A DNA stretch of 64,000 nucleotides, from contig NZ_DAMCHJ010000013.1 of the NCBI RefSeq assembly GCF_032104385.1, positions 1 through 64,000 of the forward strand, in the 5' to 3' direction. Below are positions 1 to 8,301 of the stretch, one piece after another. This DNA is from Tissierella sp032104385 (GTDB taxonomy: Bacteria > Bacillota > Clostridia > Tissierellales > Tissierellaceae). A program made the translations under genes and the position numbers. The notes beneath the pieces are model-generated. The model had not been told where the DNA came from, did no database searches, and saw nothing but the letters and a program-made list of their open reading frames with translations. Numbering within the stretch: position 1 is the first letter of the stretch; every line of letters begins with the position of its first letter.

Positions 1-56
1 AGTGATACTGCATATATTGATCCGCTTCCTCCTGATATTCCTACCACTATATTCAT
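1..56 (-). CDS. Flavin prenyltransferase, UbiX-like (5' end only)
   Basis: Only the first 18 codons are inside the window; the gene runs off the left edge. The start ATG (complement of 54-56) is preceded by GAGAGG about 7 bases upstream. The visible N-terminus, MNIVVGISGGSGSIYAVS, matches the start of the UbiX/Pad1 flavin prenyltransferase family, whose first strand and glycine-rich loop (VGISGASG) bind FMN. That family makes prenylated FMN for UbiD-type decarboxylases. No UbiD partner is visible here. It lies downstream of and codirectional with the isochorismatase-like gene, so it could be in the same operon. The identification rests on a short motif. Confidence 0.6.
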   Translation of the reverse strand, partial: MNIVVGISGGSGSIYAVS

Positions 57-81
57 TGCAATTCCTCTCTTTCTATGTAAC

Positions 82-140
82 TGGGACAGATGGACAGGAG
101 AACCACTTATCCTTAAGATATTGCCCCTCCCTATGTCCCA
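82..140. repeat. Imperfect hairpin, REP-like remnant
   Basis: In the short gap between the isochorismatase-like gene and the ubiX-like gene, TGGGACA (82-88) and TGTCCCA (134-140) form a dyad with internal GGACAGGAG and CCTCCC runs. It may be a terminator or a decayed REP-type repeat. Only one copy is in the window, so this is tentative. Confidence 0.3.
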
Positions 141-148
141 TTATCTCA

Positions 149-760
149 TTATTTTACTTTGTTTTCTGTATCTCCTCCGCCTACCCATGGGTCAAGTCCT
201 TTTTCCCAGGCTTCTTTATATTCATCAAAGGTCATTAATTTTGTGAATATACTTAAATCCCTTAATCCTTGTTCATGCATTTCTTGATTCTTTGCATGGA
301 TAGCGTCTGTAAGTGAAATAACTTTATATGCTCTTGCTAATGCATCTGTAGCTGTTGATCTTACACATACATTAGTCCAAGTACCTGTAACTACTACAGT
401 ATCTATATTTTCTTCTCTTAAATAAAGGTCTAAGTCAGTATATGCAAATCCACTATGTCTTCTTTTCTTTACTATATATTCATCACCCTCAGGTTTTAGC
501 TCTGGAACAAAATCTGAGCCCCAAGTTCCATCTACTGCATGAACTGGTCTTACTTTAAAATCTGCGTCATTCTTTCTATGAGCTTCTTGAATATGAACTA
601 ATTGTACATCATCATTACCTTTAGCATTTCTTTCTCTTACCCATTTGAATATTTCTTGAAGCTTTGGAGTTATAATAGCTGTTCCCTCACAAAATAATGC
701 TCCTTCTGGATTAGCAAAATCATTTAACATATCTATTACTAAAATTGCATGTCTTGACAT
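149..760 (-). CDS. Isochorismatase-family cysteine hydrolase
   Basis: 203 aa, the normal length for this alpha/beta hydrolase family, which includes nicotinamidase, N-carbamoylsarcosine amidase, ureidoacrylate hydrolase and biuret hydrolase. The catalytic triad is visible: Asp10 (VIDMLNDF), Lys98/99 just before the RRHSGF motif, and Cys132 in TGTWTNVCVRST. The ATG start has AAGGGGGAA upstream. The gene begins 35 bp downstream of the cyclic amidohydrolase and is codirectional, so the pair is probably one operon. A ring-opening amidohydrolase followed by a carbamoyl-cleaving cysteine hydrolase is the logic of cyclic ureide breakdown. The exact substrate cannot be read from the sequence. Confidence 0.85.
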   Translation of the reverse strand: MSRHAILVIDMLNDFANPEGALFCEGTAIITPKLQEIFKWVRERNAKGNDDVQLVHIQEAHRKNDADFKVRPVHAVDGTWGSDFVPELKPEGDEYIVKKRRHSGFAYTDLDLYLREENIDTVVVTGTWTNVCVRSTATDALARAYKVISLTDAIHAKNQEMHEQGLRDLSIFTKLMTFDEYKEAWEKGLDPWVGGGDTENKVK

Positions 761-795
761 TATTACAATTCCCCCTTAATTTTATTGTTTTTATT

Positions 796-2394
796 TTAAT
801 ATTTTATTTTTCTAGGTAAAACTTGTATGCTTTGTCTCTTAACGAATTTACCAAAGCCTGGCTTAGATACTATACCTTTAATACCTCTTATATGCTCATC
901 TATTACTTCTGGATGATTTATTCTATAGCTTCTTTCGTATTCAGCACTGTACAAATGAGGATATTTTTTGAACTCTTCTGCATATTTTTCTTCTATTCCC
1001 TCTGGGAAATTGTGAACTATTTTCTTCAATTCTTCATCTGTTAATTTAGCTAATGTGCTTTCATCTAAATCTTCAAATACTAAATGTCCACGTACTATAG
1101 TTTTTGCAACTTTTCCTTTTAATTTAATTCCTTCAAGTGGAGTGTATCCGCACATTGAAGCTTCATTCTTTGGATCTATAACCCATTCTTTATCAAGGTC
1201 TATTATAGTAAAATCTGCATCTGAGCCAATATTCATAGCACCCTTCTTTGGATATAATCCATAGTGTATCGCTGCATTCTTACTTAATACATCAACTAAA
1301 GTAGATAGGGAAATCCTTCCTTTATTATATCCCTCACTTACTAAAACAGGTACCATAGTTTCAACACCTGGAATTCCTGGGAATGCTGTCCATATATTAG
1401 TTCCTTCTTTTATTTTTTCACTTTCTAATTCATAAGGTGCATGGTCTGTAGCTATAAAGTCTACGCTTCCATTATTTAATCCTTCCCATAATAGTTCGTT
1501 ATCCTTTTTTGTTCTAAGTGGCGGAGCTATTTTTGCACAAGCTCCATGTTTTGTCATAGCCTCTTGAGCATTTATTGTTAAGTAATGGGGACAAGTTTCA
1601 GAGGTTACATTTAATCCTCTTTTCTTAGCTTCTCCAACTAATTTCGCACCTATTCCCGTACTCATATGAACTATATGAAGTCTAGCACCTGCTTCTTCGG
1701 CAAAGCTAATACCTAATTCAATAGCAACTTTTTCTGCTAATTCCATTCTAGCTTCCGCCCAAGCTGGTCCGTCCATTCTACCTTGTTTTTGGAACTCTTT
1801 TACATAATAATCACACATAGAATAATTTTCAGCATGGATTCCTACTGGAAGTCCTGTTTTTGCAACTGATTTAAATGCTTCAAACATTTCTGGATCTGTA
1901 ACTCTTGGGAATGTAGGAACCGATGGAGTCATATATGCCTTAAATGCTACTACTCCCCAGTCAGCTTGCTCTTGTACATGGTCAAGCCAACCTTCCCTTA
2001 CATCTTCACCTGTTACTCCACCCCATAGAGCAAAGTCTACTAATGCCTGTGGCTGTATTAAATCAAGTTTTAATTCTAATTGTTCCTTACTTCTTGCTGA
2101 TGGTACAGAACAACAAGGCATATCAATAACTGTAGTTACTCCACCACGAGCAGCTGCTGCTGTACCTGTTAGGAAGTTTTCTCTATGAGGAAATCCTTGA
2201 TACATAAAGTGGGTGTGTGAATCTATACAACCTGGTAATGTTAAATGTCCCTTCGCATCAATTATTTCCTTTGCTTCTATTCCTTCAACATTATCTACGA
2301 ATCCAGCTATTTTCTCATCTTTAACTAGAATATTTGTTAACGCAGTGTCATCGCCCTGAGGAATTCTTGCATTCTTTACAATAACATCATACAT
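796..2394 (-). CDS. Cyclic amidohydrolase (hydantoinase/allantoinase/dihydropyrimidinase type)
   Basis: 532-aa metal-dependent amidohydrolase with a TIM-barrel fold, opening cyclic amide rings such as hydantoins, dihydropyrimidines or allantoin. All metal ligands are visible: His60 and His62 (DSHTHF), the Lys152 carbamylation site (VAFKAYMT), His187 (GIHAEN), His243 (HIVHMS) and Asp317 (ATDHAPY). The sequence looks closest to allantoinases. It is longer than the roughly 450 aa usual for the family, with about 70 extra charged C-terminal residues. It is the first gene of an operon with the isochorismatase-like hydrolase. AGGGGAG lies upstream of the ATG. Hydantoinase versus allantoinase is unresolved. 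Confidence 0.8.
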   Translation of the reverse strand: MYDVIVKNARIPQGDDTALTNILVKDEKIAGFVDNVEGIEAKEIIDAKGHLTLPGCIDSHTHFMYQGFPHRENFLTGTAAAARGGVTTVIDMPCCSVPSARSKEQLELKLDLIQPQALVDFALWGGVTGEDVREGWLDHVQEQADWGVVAFKAYMTPSVPTFPRVTDPEMFEAFKSVAKTGLPVGIHAENYSMCDYYVKEFQKQGRMDGPAWAEARMELAEKVAIELGISFAEEAGARLHIVHMSTGIGAKLVGEAKKRGLNVTSETCPHYLTINAQEAMTKHGACAKIAPPLRTKKDNELLWEGLNNGSVDFIATDHAPYELESEKIKEGTNIWTAFPGIPGVETMVPVLVSEGYNKGRISLSTLVDVLSKNAAIHYGLYPKKGAMNIGSDADFTIIDLDKEWVIDPKNEASMCGYTPLEGIKLKGKVAKTIVRGHLVFEDLDESTLAKLTDEELKKIVHNFPEGIEEKYAEEFKKYPHLYSAEYERSYRINHPEVIDEHIRGIKGIVSKPGFGKFVKRQSIQVLPRKIKY

Positions 2395-2606
2395 ACATAT
2401 CTCCCCTTTTTCATTGATTTTGTAATAATAATAACATATTGTCGTAAAATATACCTTGTTAGTTTACTATAAAAATATACTTGAAGATTTAAAATTATAA
2501 CAAATCTTTTGTATAGTTCTAATAATATTTTTGTATATCTTTTATATATCCTTCATTAGGGTAAATGGTTATAATAAGCATTAAATAATATTAGGGAGGG
2601 GATTTG

Positions 2607-3302
2607 ATGACCTTAAAACTAATTGATTTATCTCAGGAAATTTATCAAGGTATGAGTGTTTTCCCAATGCATCAGAAAACATTTATAATGACAAATATGT
2701 CCCATGAAGAGAATATGGAGAATACTGGAAGCAAGACTTTAGGATTTTCTGCGAGAAATTTACTTATTAGTGAGCATGGTGGTACACATAGCGATGGAGT
2801 ATGGGAGTTTAATCCAGATGGACCTACCATAGATAATATGCCTTTGGAATATTTCTGGGGTTCAGCTATTTGTCTTGATTTATCTCATATAAGATATCCA
2901 AATTATTTCGAGCCAAAGGATTTAGAAGAAGCTTTATCCCGTTCTGGACAAGAAATTAGACAAGGAGATATAGTATTACTATATACCGGACACCATGACA
3001 GAACCTTTGGCACTGATATGTTTCAAACTGACTATTCAGGACTAAGCTATGAAGGTGCAAAATGGTTAGCAGAAAAAGGAGCAGTAAATATTGGAGTGGA
3101 TGCTCCTGCAATAGACTTGACTCCAGATGATATTGATTTTTCAGGACATCTGGTTTGTGGAGAATATCATATAACTAATACGGAGAATTTGTGTAATTTA
3201 GACAAAGTGGTAAATAAAAGATTTTTATATTTTGGCTTACCCCTAAAAATTAGAGATGGTAGTGGCTCACCTATTAGAGCTGTGGCATTATTAGAAGAAT
3301 AA
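2607..3302 (+). CDS. Cyclase-family metal hydrolase (kynurenine formamidase/isatin hydrolase fold)
   Basis: 231 aa. The family hydrolyses small amides or lactams using a metal held by an HxGTHxD motif; here it reads HGGTHSDGVWEF at about residues 57-68, and the C-terminal acidic motif TENLCNLD is present. Where most members have a His four residues after the Asp (the DxPxHF pattern), this protein has Glu (GVWEF), so activity may be altered. The ATG at 2607 is preferred over the adjacent TTG at 2604 because GGAGG sits 7 bases from it. It is transcribed divergently from the amidohydrolase across a 212-bp gap, suggesting a shared pathway, but the substrate is unknown. Confidence 0.8.
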   Translation: MTLKLIDLSQEIYQGMSVFPMHQKTFIMTNMSHEENMENTGSKTLGFSARNLLISEHGGTHSDGVWEFNPDGPTIDNMPLEYFWGSAICLDLSHIRYPNYFEPKDLEEALSRSGQEIRQGDIVLLYTGHHDRTFGTDMFQTDYSGLSYEGAKWLAEKGAVNIGVDAPAIDLTPDDIDFSGHLVCGEYHITNTENLCNLDKVVNKRFLYFGLPLKIRDGSGSPIRAVALLEE

Positions 3303-3311
3303 AGTTTACAA

Positions 3312-3353
3312 AAATAAGTTCCCATCCTTATAATAAGAATGGGAACTTATTTT
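3312..3353. terminator. Bidirectional terminator
   Basis: Near-perfect inverted repeat (AAATAAGTTCCCAT with ATGGGAACTTATTT) flanked by A and T runs on both sides. It lies between the convergent cyclase-family and flavin reductase genes and can serve both. Confidence 0.85.
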
Positions 3354-3364
3354 ATCTTTATTTA

Positions 3365-5545
3365 CTATTTTTTATTTGCTGCATTAATTCCAGCGATTCG
3401 TCCGAATACTACTGTATCAACTACAGCATTACCACCTACACGGTTTCCTCCATGGATTCCTCCGCAAACTTCACCGGCAGCATATAAGCCTTTTACAATA
3501 TTTCCGTTTTCATAATAAACATGGGCATCCTCATCAATTTCAACTCCACCCATTGTATGGTGAGCAGAAGGTACACGTTTTGCAGCAAAATAAGGCCCTT
3601 CATCAATTGTAGCTACTAATAGTTTTCTACCTGTTAGTTCATCTACTCCATTCTTAACTGCTTCATTGTATTGGTTTACCGATGCAACTAAGTTTCCCTT
3701 AGGTACTCCAACCATATCAGCTAATTCTTCTAAAGTTTCTGCACGATATAAATAATTGCCTTTTATATAATTTTCTGCTACATCACCATATGGCTCTATA
3801 TTTTTTGAATCGTGGATCATCCAATAGAATCCGCCATCTTGTTGTAAAATTGCATTGCACATTACGTCACGACGACCGTCTTCTGCAACAAACCTTTCAC
3901 CACTGGAGTTAACGAAAATTACTTCGTCTGAATTTCTTCCCTTGTATGGAATTACTCCTTTTGTTGAACCTGTAAAACTATTTCCTAAATGCAATAATTG
4001 GATTTGATCCATATCTATTAAGTTTACTCCAATGTCCCTTGCCATTATAATACCATCACCAGTAATTGCTTTTAAATTTGTAGTCAAAACTTTTTCACTT
4101 AAATCCTTCCATTTTTCCCCCTCGCAGTATTCTTGACGTAATTTTACATTTCCTGCAAATCCACCTGTTGCCAATATAACACCATTATTTGCATTTATCG
4201 TATAATTATTTCCATATTTATCTATTGCTTTAACTCCAACAGCTTTGTCTCCATCCATAATTAAGGATTCAACTGGAGTTTCAGTTAAAATAATAACTTT
4301 ATCTCCATATTGTTTCAGTGCATCAACATATCCATCTATAAACCCTGAACCATTGGGTTTAATAGCACCATGAGTTCTTTGATATAATGAACCTGCTCCT
4401 TGAGTTATCTTTTCGCTAAACTCAACTCCTATATTTTTTAACCATACTAACCCTTCATAAGCATTATTACACATTATATCAACTAAAGACTTCCTTGCAA
4501 CTTTATCTCCTGAATTCCAAGTTTGTAATGAAAACCATGCTGCAGAGTCAAATAATCCCACTGAGCCATTAGCTTTCCATTTTTCATAATCAGATTTAAC
4601 AGCTGCAATAGCTGCTGCATGTTCTTCATTAACAGGTTTAGTATTAATTTCTTTTTCTATAGATGCTTTTATCGCATCACTCATTTCCATCTTAGCCTGA
4701 GCCTCTTCATCTGGTGTATTATAGATTCCACCAAATACAGTTAAATTTCCACCAAGAAATGGTGCCTTTTCTAAAACAATTACAGTAGCCCCTTCTTCAG
4801 CTGCCGCATTTGCTGCTACAAGACCTGCTCCTCCACCTCCCACTACAACTACATCTGCAGTTTTAGTTATTTCTTTAGATGTTACTGTTTCTTTTTCTTT
4901 TGGAATATTTAAAAGCCCCATATCAACATCTGATTGTTCTAATGCATTAGCTACAGCAGTCACAATTGCTTTTGAACTTACTGTTGCACCAGAAACTGTA
5001 TCGACAGCTAATGTTTGTTCATCTAATATTTCAGATATAACTGTATCTCTTGCAGCATCAAATAAAATTGGACTTTCTCCATGCTCTACTATTTCAACTT
5101 TAGTAATCTCTGTATCAGATACTGTAACATCTACAACTATAGTAGATGTATTCCCATAGGCTTCTCCAGTATAAGTACCTGATTTAAAGGACAAAGCTCC
5201 ATCTGTTTCTCCTTTATCTTCTTTTAGTGCAGCTTTTACAGCTGTTTTTATTGCATTACTTGTCATCGTAGCTCCAGATATACCATCTATATCTGCAGAA
5301 TTTGCTTTTACAATTAATGTCGGTAATTCTTCAATAGCTTTACTGCCTATTCCCTCTGTTTCATTTGGTCCTTCTGCTTTTACATCAGTAATTACTCCAT
5401 CTTTCAATGTAACAGTTACTGTAACATCTCCTCCAAAGCCTTTGGCAGTCTTAGTATAAGATTTAGCTTCTGCACCTTTACTACATCCTACCATACTTAT
5501 TATCATTGCCAATGATAATAACAGACATAAAATTCTCTTCTTCAA
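3365..5545 (-). CDS. Exported flavin reductase lipoprotein (fumarate/urocanate reductase family, two FMN-binding domains)
   Basis: 726 aa. The TTG start has GGGGGG upstream. The N-terminus is a lipoprotein signal (MKKRILCLLL then ISMVGC, Cys21), so the enzyme sits outside the membrane. Two FMN-binding domains follow (about 30-110 and 120-205), each with a covalent-flavinylation type motif (DGISGAT and VDTVSGAT). From about 232 there is an FAD-binding reductase domain (VVVGGGGAGLVAA) with the HHTMGGVEID and GGNRVGGNAV signatures of soluble fumarate and urocanate reductases. It probably uses a small unsaturated acid as external electron acceptor, fed through extracytoplasmic flavin transfer. 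Two FMN domains instead of one is less common. The substrate is unassigned. Confidence 0.85.
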   Translation of the reverse strand: MKKRILCLLLSLAMIISMVGCSKGAEAKSYTKTAKGFGGDVTVTVTLKDGVITDVKAEGPNETEGIGSKAIEELPTLIVKANSADIDGISGATMTSNAIKTAVKAALKEDKGETDGALSFKSGTYTGEAYGNTSTIVVDVTVSDTEITKVEIVEHGESPILFDAARDTVISEILDEQTLAVDTVSGATVSSKAIVTAVANALEQSDVDMGLLNIPKEKETVTSKEITKTADVVVVGGGGAGLVAANAAAEEGATVIVLEKAPFLGGNLTVFGGIYNTPDEEAQAKMEMSDAIKASIEKEINTKPVNEEHAAAIAAVKSDYEKWKANGSVGLFDSAAWFSLQTWNSGDKVARKSLVDIMCNNAYEGLVWLKNIGVEFSEKITQGAGSLYQRTHGAIKPNGSGFIDGYVDALKQYGDKVIILTETPVESLIMDGDKAVGVKAIDKYGNNYTINANNGVILATGGFAGNVKLRQEYCEGEKWKDLSEKVLTTNLKAITGDGIIMARDIGVNLIDMDQIQLLHLGNSFTGSTKGVIPYKGRNSDEVIFVNSSGERFVAEDGRRDVMCNAILQQDGGFYWMIHDSKNIEPYGDVAENYIKGNYLYRAETLEELADMVGVPKGNLVASVNQYNEAVKNGVDELTGRKLLVATIDEGPYFAAKRVPSAHHTMGGVEIDEDAHVYYENGNIVKGLYAAGEVCGGIHGGNRVGGNAVVDTVVFGRIAGINAANKK

Positions 5546-5602
5546 TTTATATTCCCCCCTATAATAGTTTATTGCCTTGCCAATATTTTAACATAACAAA
5601 AC

Positions 5603-5639
5603 AGCATAGAAAAATGCTTATAATGCATTGTTCTATGCT
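5603..5639 (-). terminator. Terminator after LysR gene
   Basis: AGCATAGAA (5603-5611) pairs with TTCTATGCT (5631-5639), with an inner ATGC/GCAT pair. On the minus strand it is followed by a T-rich stretch. It separates the LysR gene from the flavin reductase. Confidence 0.6.
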
Positions 5640-5665
5640 ATCTATAACTAAATCTTATAGGTGAA

Positions 5666-6538
5666 TTATTTTTCAAGCATTGCAATTAATCTTTCAAGAG
5701 ATGGATTTCTATTTGTTTTTTTCCATATACAGGCAAGTCCAAAAATTTCTTCGCTATCTAATATAGGTTTTAATCTGAATTCTTTTTGGTCAACAATTGT
5801 TGAGTCATAAGCTGCAAAACCTAATGCATTATGTAAAATAGACAATGTCATTACATCCCCCATTTTTTTACCGTAAGCCACAAATTTTGGTTTAAATCCA
5901 TTTTCTTGACATATCTTAGAATGGGCATCAATTAATAGTGGAACTTCTTCGGAATCCCATCCGATAAATTTTTGTTTCTTTAAATCTGAAAATTTTATAA
6001 AATCTTTATTAAATAATTCATGTTTGCTTGGTACAACTACATATAGTTGGCTTTTTGATAATCTAAAGGAATTAACATTATTATAATTTATACAAACCTC
6101 TGGTACTATAGCTATATCAATTTCATCTGATTGCAGGTTTTCCCATACATTGAATAAAGTATCATATATAGGCTCTATTTCTATTAAATTTCTATTAGGT
6201 ATTTGACTTATTTTTTTATTAAATACTGTAATATGACCATAAATAATATATCCAACCTTTACAGGTTCTTTAAATTTATCCATTCCATTAGTAACCTTTT
6301 CAATCATTATATTATATTGTCTTAAAAGCTTTTCTGCTTCTAAGGCAAAGATTTTTCCTTCTTCTGTCAACTCAACAAATCGACTATTTCTAATTACTAA
6401 GCCGCATCCCAGCTTGTTTTCAAGCTCGGATATAGAACGACTTAATGCAGGCTGGGACACAAAACATTCTTCTGCTGCTTTAGTAAAACTTTTGGTTCTA
6501 GATAAACTTACAAAATATTTCAATGTTTGTAGGTTCAT
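5666..6538 (-). CDS. LysR-family transcriptional regulator
   Basis: 290 aa from the ATG at 6538, chosen because GAGGGG lies 7 bases upstream; an in-frame ATG at 6559 has no ribosome site. The N-terminal winged helix-turn-helix is typical (MNLQTLKYFVSLSRTKSFTKA, then EECFVSQPALSRSISELE), followed by the periplasmic-binding-like effector domain from about residue 90. It lies upstream of and codirectional with the flavin reductase lipoprotein, with a hairpin between them, and is likely its regulator. The co-inducer is unknown. Confidence 0.9.
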   Translation of the reverse strand: MNLQTLKYFVSLSRTKSFTKAAEECFVSQPALSRSISELENKLGCGLVIRNSRFVELTEEGKIFALEAEKLLRQYNIMIEKVTNGMDKFKEPVKVGYIIYGHITVFNKKISQIPNRNLIEIEPIYDTLFNVWENLQSDEIDIAIVPEVCINYNNVNSFRLSKSQLYVVVPSKHELFNKDFIKFSDLKKQKFIGWDSEEVPLLIDAHSKICQENGFKPKFVAYGKKMGDVMTLSILHNALGFAAYDSTIVDQKEFRLKPILDSEEIFGLACIWKKTNRNPSLERLIAMLEK

Positions 6539-6639
6539 TTTTATCCCCTCTCCAATCATCTTAATATATTAATTGTATCACAGTCTTATATTTCTTTCTA
6601 CTTAGGGAATATGTATATAAGTTAAAGGCTTTATTAACT

Positions 6640-6960
6640 AATAAATATAATATAGGTTGTCCTTTTTCTCACTAGATTTCCTTCACCATCGTAATTGTTG
6701 TTAATATTTAAAGTGTCGACACACTACAGTTTCAAATAACTTATTTTTACTTTAATATATGATGTTAACTCTGTTTGAAAAATATAGGTAATAAGCTTTA
6801 GTGCTATTTTCTTCTCTTGATATTAACTGATGATCACCTCTTAGGTTTCTTGCCTTTAGTCTTCCGTTTTCTGTCTCTATTATAACATTCCCTCTGTCAT
6901 AGTAGTAGCCTATTGTATTGCCATCTGTTGTTTTTGTGTCTCTTGTTATTAATATTATTT
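6640..6960 (-). pseudogene. Scrambled Rhs core fragments
   Basis: Read on the minus strand, 6950-6770 encodes DGNTIGYYYDRGNVIIETENG and the following residues up to LISREEN, closely matching the rhs gene at about 10430-10290. Then 6700-6655 encodes NYDGEGNLVRKRTT, matching the YDSRGNLIQKRTT part at about 10570-10530. In the intact gene these two pieces occur in the opposite order. The fragments carry no start or continuous frame. They are debris of recombination at the Rhs locus. Confidence 0.75.
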
Positions 6961-7032
6961 AACAATCCTTTTTAAATTCCTAATAGTTTTTTCTGCAATC
7001 ATATTTTTAATTTTTTTAACTCCATTATTTTA

Positions 7033-7086
7033 AAATGCTCCTTTCTGATTTTTATCTTACTTCACCACCATCAGAAAAGAGCATTT
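7033..7086. repeat. Inverted repeat in the Rhs-derived non-coding stretch
   Basis: Two 17-bp arms (7033-7049 and 7070-7086) containing AAATGCTC and GAGCATTT pair with one mismatch around a 20-nt loop. No T-run follows on either strand. The surrounding interval from about 6960 to 7300 shows no gene that I recognise; it is A+T-rich and probably residue of lost Rhs cassette or immunity sequence. Confidence 0.5.
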
Positions 7087-7299
7087 ATTAATCACCTATT
7101 TAACTTAAGTCTCTTGTTTATAGAACTAATACAAGGAGATTAGATAATCCTTATAGGTTCAAAAGCTACTCCTTTAATTTTATTTTTCTTGAACAAATTG
7201 TAAATCTTTAAACTAACGACAATATGTTGACTGCAATATATATGCTCGCTCTGAAATATTCTTGCGTCAAGTTAAAATCAATAGCTTTTTATAGACCTT

Positions 7300-7680
7300 G
7301 TCTATTATAAACAATCAAGGTAAATTAATAGGATTTTTCTCATTTCCCTTATTAGGATCACCCACATCCCCTATTTTATCTTTTATGACATTTTCTGCAT
7401 TCTTAACTGCTTGCCCTATACCCTTTTGCAAAATCTACTGTTGCTTCCCATATCCCAGGTATCTTATCTACTACTGCTGGTATATATTTTCCTACTAGAT
7501 AGACCACTCCTCTTCCGACCACATATACTGCGTCCCCTATTAGTATTGGACCATCTACACCTGATATCCACCACATCTCACTATACCAAGATGCCGTAAA
7601 CTCTCCGTTATTCCCACTTGGATCCATATACTTTATAGAATTACCATTACAATATATACAATATTAACCATTATTGTTCT
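7300..7680 (-). pseudogene. Decayed third Rhs tail cassette
   Basis: On the minus strand, 7670-7600 encodes the end of an Rhs core (YCNGNSIKYMDPSGN). It continues into a tail (GEFTASWYSEMWWISGVDGP and onwards) resembling a pre-toxin region. A one-base insertion at about 7425 shifts the frame after VDFAKG. In the next frame the sequence reads AVKNAENVIKDK, then GDVGDPNKGN, then NPINLP and a stop. The DPNKGN hinge is thus present, but the toxin domain that should follow is missing and no immunity gene follows. It is the oldest and most degraded cassette of the locus. Confidence 0.75.
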
Positions 7681-7784
7681 TTTATTAAAGTAAATTATTT
7701 TGTTATGTTTAGAAAAAATAAATTAACAGAACTGATGATTTTGCCATTGTCTTTATTATCTAATTCTAACCCCCATCTATTTAT

Positions 7785-8288
7785 CTAGTTTTTAGTAACT
7801 AAATAACATATATTGAACAATATTTTCCTATCTTTCAACTTAATAATAAAATCATTAAACGGTAGAATTCCTTCTACTATTTCATAGTCCCCGCCTTGAT
7901 ATTTGGCCAAAAACATTATTGTATTGATTGGCGATTGTTCTAATAAAAATTTAAGTATTTCTTCAAAATCAGATATATAGTCTTTGTTAATAATTAAAGG
8001 AGTTAAATTGTAAATTACATCCTTATTATCAATCCATAAAGGAATTGGTAATTTTTCAGGTTCTATTTCAAAGTCAGATTCACATAGCAAAAAAGCATTT
8101 TTTATACCATCATCTTCTTTTACTAAAGAGTACCATATCCCTTTTAATTGGCTCATAAACTTCCATGTATCCGTAAATCTCATCACTATATCGTGCTCTA
8201 ATTCATTTAATACCTCTATTTTTGAAACAAATGGTATTGGCACCAGACCTTTTTGCTCTATTACTAATACTTCTATATCGAATGACAT
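7785..8288 (-). CDS. Putative immunity protein for the orphan Rhs toxin tail
   Basis: 167 aa, no signal peptide or membrane segment, and not a family that I recognise. It starts 13 bases downstream of the stop of the orphan Rhs tail and has its own strong ribosome site (AAAGGAG, 7 bases before the ATG). This is the standard place for the cognate immunity gene of a polymorphic toxin. Sequence features are an acidic, Ile/Leu-rich body and the segment FLAKYQGGDYEIVEG. Unlike the tail upstream, this frame is intact, which fits selection to keep immunity. Function is inferred from position only. Confidence 0.65.
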   Translation of the reverse strand: MSFDIEVLVIEQKGLVPIPFVSKIEVLNELEHDIVMRFTDTWKFMSQLKGIWYSLVKEDDGIKNAFLLCESDFEIEPEKLPIPLWIDNKDVIYNLTPLIINKDYISDFEEILKFLLEQSPINTIMFLAKYQGGDYEIVEGILPFNDFIIKLKDRKILFNICYLVTKN

Positions 8289-8301
8289 ATGTTTCTCCTT
8301 T

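Noticed and set aside
2..238. Open frame of 78 codons on the plus strand at the left edge
   Set aside because: It is antisense to the isochorismatase-like gene and the ubiX-like start, has no ribosome site, and its hydrophobic content is that of an A+T-rich shadow.
7298..7599. Short plus-strand frames over the decayed Rhs cassette
   Set aside because: The minus strand encodes recognisable Rhs core and hinge here, so the plus frames are incidental.
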